From Caballeronia sordidicola (GTDB taxonomy: Bacteria; Pseudomonadota; Gammaproteobacteria; Burkholderiales; Burkholderiaceae), in assembly GCF_002220365.1 (NCBI RefSeq), contig NZ_MTHB01000278.1, forward strand, positions 62,001 to 126,000: DNA of 64,000 bases. Direction: 5' to 3'. Of this stretch, positions 60,893 through 64,000 are shown in pieces; position 1 is the stretch's first letter; the number at the start of each line of letters is the position of its first letter. Under the pieces are notes generated by a model that was not told the origin of the DNA, did not search any database, and was given only the letters and a program-made list of their open reading frames with translations. A program made the translations under genes and the position numbers.

Positions 60893-61363
60893 TTACGCTG
60901 CGGCGTCCTTCAACTTCTTCAACGCACGTGCCTTGATGCGCACGCTCGCCGGCTTCGCGTCGAACCAACGGTCTTCACCCGAGAACGGGTCCTTGCCAAA
61001 GCGCCTCTTCTTCGCCGGCACGACTTGCGCCGTAATCTTCAAGAGCCCGGACAGCGTGAACTCGCCCGCGCCCTTCTTGTGAACCGCGCCGAGGATGGTG
61101 TCCTCAAGTGCCGACAGGACGGCCTTCACGGCTTTCAGGTCGACAGTCGCACGGTCCGACAGATGAGCGGCGAGCGATGCCTTCGTGAACGTGTCCTTGA
61201 TCGGCGACAGCGTTGCCGTCGTCTTCACGGCCGCTTTCTTCGCCACAGTAGCCGGCGTCGATGCAGCCTTCTTGGCAGCTACCTTCTTGACGGGCGCTGC
61301 TGCAGTCTTCGTTGCAGCTTTGGTCGCAGCTTTCTTGGCGGCGGTTTTTGCGGAAGTCGGCAT
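60893..61363 (-). CDS. HU-family DNA-binding protein with Lys/Ala-rich N-terminal tail
   Basis: ATG 61363 follows AGGAG. The 156-residue protein has an N-terminal tail of about 50 residues made of KKAA, KTAA and KKVA repeats, similar to the C-terminal tails of histone H1. The HU/IHF-like domain follows (about 52-150): SPIKDTFTKASLAAHLSDRA, GAVHKKGAGEFTLSGLLKI, and PAKKRRFGKDPFSGEDRWFDAKPASVRIKARALKKLKDA. It binds DNA without sequence preference and compacts the nucleoid. The tail would add electrostatic contacts. The combination is known in Burkholderia-type genomes but less common elsewhere. It ends at a strong terminator. Confidence 0.88.
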   Translation of the reverse strand: MPTSAKTAAKKAATKAATKTAAAPVKKVAAKKAASTPATVAKKAAVKTTATLSPIKDTFTKASLAAHLSDRATVDLKAVKAVLSALEDTILGAVHKKGAGEFTLSGLLKITAQVVPAKKRRFGKDPFSGEDRWFDAKPASVRIKARALKKLKDAAA

Positions 61364-61517
61364 GTTTCTCCTACCTGTTGAGGTCAGTGTTTTTAGAATA
61401 CGGTCGCGCGGATGCGTCCGTATCAAGGCCGGATTCTACAAGCGCCATTGAACTTCGTGCGAGTCTTTTTGTGTTTATAAGCCTTTTTTTAAGGGGTTTT
61501 CGTTACCAGCGTCTGTT

Positions 61518-62270
61518 TTACGGCAACAGGGATAGCTGTGCGATCAACGGATAGTGATCCCATGTCAGCCTCGCCAAGCGAACCTCGATGCACGTTGACC
61601 CGTACGAGACGCTCACCGGATGCACCCGGATGCGGTCCAAGGCGAACAACGGGTAGCGTGTTGGAAAGGTCCTTGGCGAGCGAGCACGATAGAAATGCGA
61701 GACCGGTCGGCGCAGCGTCCGGCCGTAGATAAACCACTCGTTGAGGTCGCCAGGCAGGGTCCCCGATAGGGTCGAGGTATCAAAACTTTGCAACATTTGC
61801 TCGACCTGTACCCGTCTTTCTCGCGACGCCAACCCCCAATGCGTTGCGACAACACGCCACGTCTTAGCGCCGGAATCGATGTCTGCGTCCCGCGCGCTGT
61901 TCGGCTCGCGACTGCTGAACGACAGGTCGAGCTTACAGACCGTGCGCACCGGAAAACGCATTCAGCGTCGAGCATCATCGAACGATTGTTGAGATTCGCC
62001 GATCCGACCAGCAACAGGTCGTCGTCGGCCACCATCAGTTTGTTATGCACGTTCGCTCAATCCGTTTCGATCTCCTGCACGCTCGGCGACATCAGGCGAT
62101 ACCGGTCGCGCACATCCGCTTGCGTGAGCAATCGGCGCAGCCGAGTGCGCAGCACGCCCATTGTCATTTCATCGCGAAAATGATCGGAGCCGTCGATCAG
62201 CAAACTCAAACGATCAGCATGCCGAACGCTGTCGCCTCTGCGGCCCGGTTTAAAAAACGCTTCGGTGCTC
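61518..62270 (-). pseudogene. phospholipase D / EEP-nuclease remnant
   Basis: The minus strand holds pieces of two enzyme families with disabling changes. The upstream part matches a PLD second half: DEMTMGVLRTRLRRLLTQADVRDRYRL. A TGA at 62057-62059 then interrupts the frame just before the HKD motif (HNKLMVADDDLLLVGSANLNNRSM). Near 61960 the frame shifts and the reading continues with VRTVCKLDLSFSSREPNSA. This is joined to the C-terminal part of an endonuclease/exonuclease/phosphatase domain (THWGLASRERRVQVEQMLQ, GDLNEWFIYGR, PRTFPTRYPLFALDRIRVHP, DHYPLIAQL). The N-terminal PLD half and most of the EEP domain are missing, so it cannot be functional. It may be a remnant of a fused PLD-EEP gene or of two adjacent genes. 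Confidence 0.8.
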
Positions 62271-62471
62271 ATACGGTCAGCGGGTCCAGACGAAATCTTT
62301 AACACGTTCGCCGCGCGCAAAAATAGCGGATCGCAGGACGGATCGTGTCGATGAGTCGTGCGATGAGTCGTATCGATGAAGCAAGGGTTCATATGATGAT
62401 ATTTGCGAGCGCCGTGCGCGATTGCACGCTGCGCAAAACCTTCGCATTACCGTACAGGAAATGATCCGACC

Positions 62472-62494
62472 ATCTGTACCGGTACTGTACAGAT
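62472..62494. promoter_or_regulatory. palindromic operator upstream of the LysE exporter
   Basis: ATCTGTAC (62472-62479) and GTACAGAT (62487-62494) are exact complements across seven bases, and the core contains CTGTACCGGTAC. It lies 76 bases before the lysE start codon. CTGTAC-type boxes are used by some GntR/MocR-family regulators; no such gene is in the window. Confidence 0.6.
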
Positions 62495-62569
62495 CACATC
62501 TCATACACTGAAGCCAGCGGACTATCGACCCAATTCAGTTCTTGCCTCAGGCAAACGCCAGGAAAAACC

Positions 62570-63196
62570 ATGCACCTCGACACTGCCGCGTTAATGACTG
62601 CTCTCCCGGCCGCGGTGCTATTTGCGCTCGTCACTACTATCACGCCCGGTCCGAACAACACCATGCTGCTCGCGTCGGGGGTGAACTTCGGGTTGCGCCG
62701 CACCGTACCGCACGTGCTCGGCATCAGCGTGGGGGTGGCCATCCTCATGGTGCTGGTCGGTCTTGGCGTGGGGCAGGCATTTGCGCGTTTCGCATGGGCT
62801 TATACGGTGCTGGAAACGGTGAGCGTTGCTTACTTGCTATACCTCGCATGGAAGATCGCCAATTCGTCGACCATGCAGGTTCGCGACGGCGAACGCCGGC
62901 CCATGCGGTTTATCGAAGCGGCCGCGTTCCAGTGGATCAACCCGAAGGCATGGATGATGGTGCTGACAGCCGCGACCACTATCCATTTGCATTCGAGCTT
63001 TTCGCTCAACGCCGTCTTGATGGCGGTGGTGTTTATCGTCGTTGGATTGCCATGCATCACCATGTGGGCTGCGTTCGGCACGTCCATGCGGCGGCTGCTC
63101 ACGCAACCGCGCTGGTTGCGTGCTTTCAACTGGACAATGGCCGCGCTGCTTGTGTTGTCTTTGTATCCGATTGTCGAGCGGGCGTTGGCATCATGA
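62570..63196 (+). CDS. LysE/RhtB-family amino-acid exporter
   Basis: ATG 62570 follows AGGA. The 208-residue membrane protein has about six helices. ALPAAVLFALVTTITPGPNNTMLLASGVNFGLRRT is the LysE/RhtB signature with TPGPNN. GISVGVAILMVLVGLGVGQAF and FQWINPKAWMMVLTAATT follow. It exports amino acids or derivatives from the cytoplasm. The substrate is unknown. The gene seems monocistronic, and the palindrome at 62472-62494 suggests ligand-responsive control. Confidence 0.92.
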   Translation: MHLDTAALMTALPAAVLFALVTTITPGPNNTMLLASGVNFGLRRTVPHVLGISVGVAILMVLVGLGVGQAFARFAWAYTVLETVSVAYLLYLAWKIANSSTMQVRDGERRPMRFIEAAAFQWINPKAWMMVLTAATTIHLHSSFSLNAVLMAVVFIVVGLPCITMWAAFGTSMRRLLTQPRWLRAFNWTMAALLVLSLYPIVERALAS

Positions 63197-63488
63197 CGGA
63201 GATTGGCGCGGCTTGCCAGTGTAATCAGTGTTGCCGTCGTTACATTCGCGATGGTCTGATTTGAAGGCAGGGCATCAGATCCGGCCTATTTTTTCCCAAG
63301 GCGGCGCATACTGGCTGGTGCCTGCCGTCGCGCAAAATATGCAGCCTGGTTGCAACTTTAGCCATATAGATTCGGCAAGAAATGCGCACGCTCCGTTATG
63401 CGGGGATCGACAGGCATGTACGAAGCTTGCTGCCCGATCAACTCGCGCCCTTGTTGGCGCGTCTTTGAAATCTCCCAAGGAGTACGCC

Positions 63489-63653
63489 ATGTCTGGAGCA
63501 AACCGCCCGTCCGGTCCCGCAACACGCAAGTCCCTCGATCTCGCCGACCAGATTGAACGCGATGAACTCGAGAACCAACTACCGGATGCGCTAAACCACG
63601 CCGACGATGACGACCTCGACGACGAACCCGACACCGGCAAGCCCCGCCGATAA
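63489..63653 (+). CDS. small acidic hypothetical protein, 54 aa
   Basis: ATG 63489 follows AAGGAG by six bases, the strongest signal in this area. A longer in-frame reading from 63228 has no such site. The 54-residue product, beginning MSGANRPSGPATRKSLDLAD, has a short basic head, then an acidic helical tail (IERDELENQLPDALNHADDDDLDDEPD) and a basic terminus. It lacks membrane segments. I cannot name a family. The following hairpin supports a separate transcription unit. Confidence 0.7.
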   Translation: MSGANRPSGPATRKSLDLADQIERDELENQLPDALNHADDDDLDDEPDTGKPRR

Positions 63654-63695
63654 CATTTCTCCTCCATTGCCGCGCCTGTTGGCGCGTCCTCCAAG

Positions 63696-63727
63696 GCCGC
63701 ACGTGCGCAACGCAGTGCGGCTTTTTT
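63696..63727 (+). terminator. intrinsic terminator after the small acidic protein
   Basis: GCCGCAC (63696-63702) pairs with GTGCGGC (63715-63721) and six Ts follow at once. It ends 74 bases after the stop codon of the small gene. Confidence 0.8.
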
Positions 63728-63897
63728 GTGCGTGGATCTTTTTGCGCCCTGTTTTCCGGAGTGGAGGATCTTGGGCACGGCGGTTGCTCTGAGTTCGAGC
63801 GCTGCGGGACACAGCGGCAGAATTAAGGCAGTCAAGGCGGCGAAGGCGTCAAGCCAGCACGCAAACCAATCCGATAATCGACCCTTTGGAGGGCTTC

Positions 63898-64000
63898 ATG
63901 CTTCGATACGCTGTCATCTTTTTCATCATCGCGATCATCGCGGCATTCTTTGGCTTTGGCGGTATTGCGAGTGGTGCAACCGAAATTGCGAAGATCCTGT
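63898..64000 (+). CDS. DUF1328 (UPF0391) small membrane protein, N-terminal part
   Basis: ATG 63898 follows GGAGG by six bases, and the frame is open to the end of the window. The 34 visible residues begin MLRYAVIFFIIAIIAAFFGF and continue GGIASGATEIAKIL, the signature of DUF1328/YtjA two-helix membrane proteins. These are about 55-60 residues long, so roughly half the gene is cut off. Function is unknown; the family is often induced under stress. The truncation is due to the window edge, not mutation. Confidence 0.9.
   Translation, partial: MLRYAVIFFIIAIIAAFFGFGGIASGATEIAKIL

Overview
The window is a GC-rich (about 60-63% by eye) chromosomal segment from a betaproteobacterium, most probably a Paraburkholderia, Caballeronia or Burkholderia relative. 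This is inferred from a Burkholderia-type trimeric porin, a lysine/alanine-tailed HU protein, many anion:cation-symporter-family MFS carriers, a nitrate reductase fused to a CysJ-like flavoprotein, and small proteins typical of that group. No rRNA, tRNA, CRISPR array, IS element or prophage was recognised. Both ends cut genes: the first 1059 bases are the C-terminal part of a YdeP-type molybdopterin oxidoreductase, and the last ~100 bases start a DUF1328 membrane protein.

Layout. 1-5 kb: oxidoreductase end, a proline-rich micro-protein, a SetB-like sugar-efflux MFS protein and a HipB/HipA toxin-antitoxin pair behind palindromic operators. 5-9.6 kb: a glycine-zipper envelope protein, three small hypothetical genes, and a decaying sulfide-oxidation locus (intact persulfide dioxygenase-like hydrolase, deleted sulfide:quinone oxidoreductase, frame-broken upstream gene). 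9.7-16 kb: chemoreceptor, nucleoside deaminase, PHB-depolymerase-like esterase with a CopG regulator, and manganese catalase. 14.8-25 kb: two sugar-acid MFS genes around a GntR/FadR-type regulator with three matching operator palindromes, DAHP synthase, an amino-acid permease, a cold-shock protein, and an SDR-MFS-IclR cluster resembling 2-keto-3-deoxy-sugar-acid metabolism. 25-35 kb: glycosyltransferase, a large membrane patatin, acyl-CoA dehydrogenase, OafA-type acyltransferase, and an amidohydrolase-MFS pair.

35-47 kb is a complete nitrate/nitrite assimilation locus: transporter, NirB, NirD and a fused NasA-flavoprotein on the minus strand, and divergently a siroheme-forming methyltransferase followed by the NasT antiterminator and NasS sensor. 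The 707-base gap between the two arms carries two mirror-arranged copies of the same control module: a sigma-54-type promoter, an ANTAR-type hairpin at the predicted transcript start, a second hairpin (identical 15-base core in both copies) overlapping the left arm of an intrinsic terminator, and then the gene. This predicts that NasT opens both transcripts when NasS senses nitrate or nitrite, with nitrogen control superimposed through sigma-54. It is the strongest new observation in the window.

47-64 kb: a BrkB/YihY membrane protein with a DUF883-like tail, a porin, the four-gene Anbu cluster (ATP-grasp, alpha-E, transglutaminase, Anbu proteasome-like peptidase), an EmrAB-OprM-type tripartite efflux operon, an HU-like protein, a phospholipase D/EEP pseudogene, a LysE exporter with a palindromic operator, a small acidic protein and the truncated DUF1328 gene.
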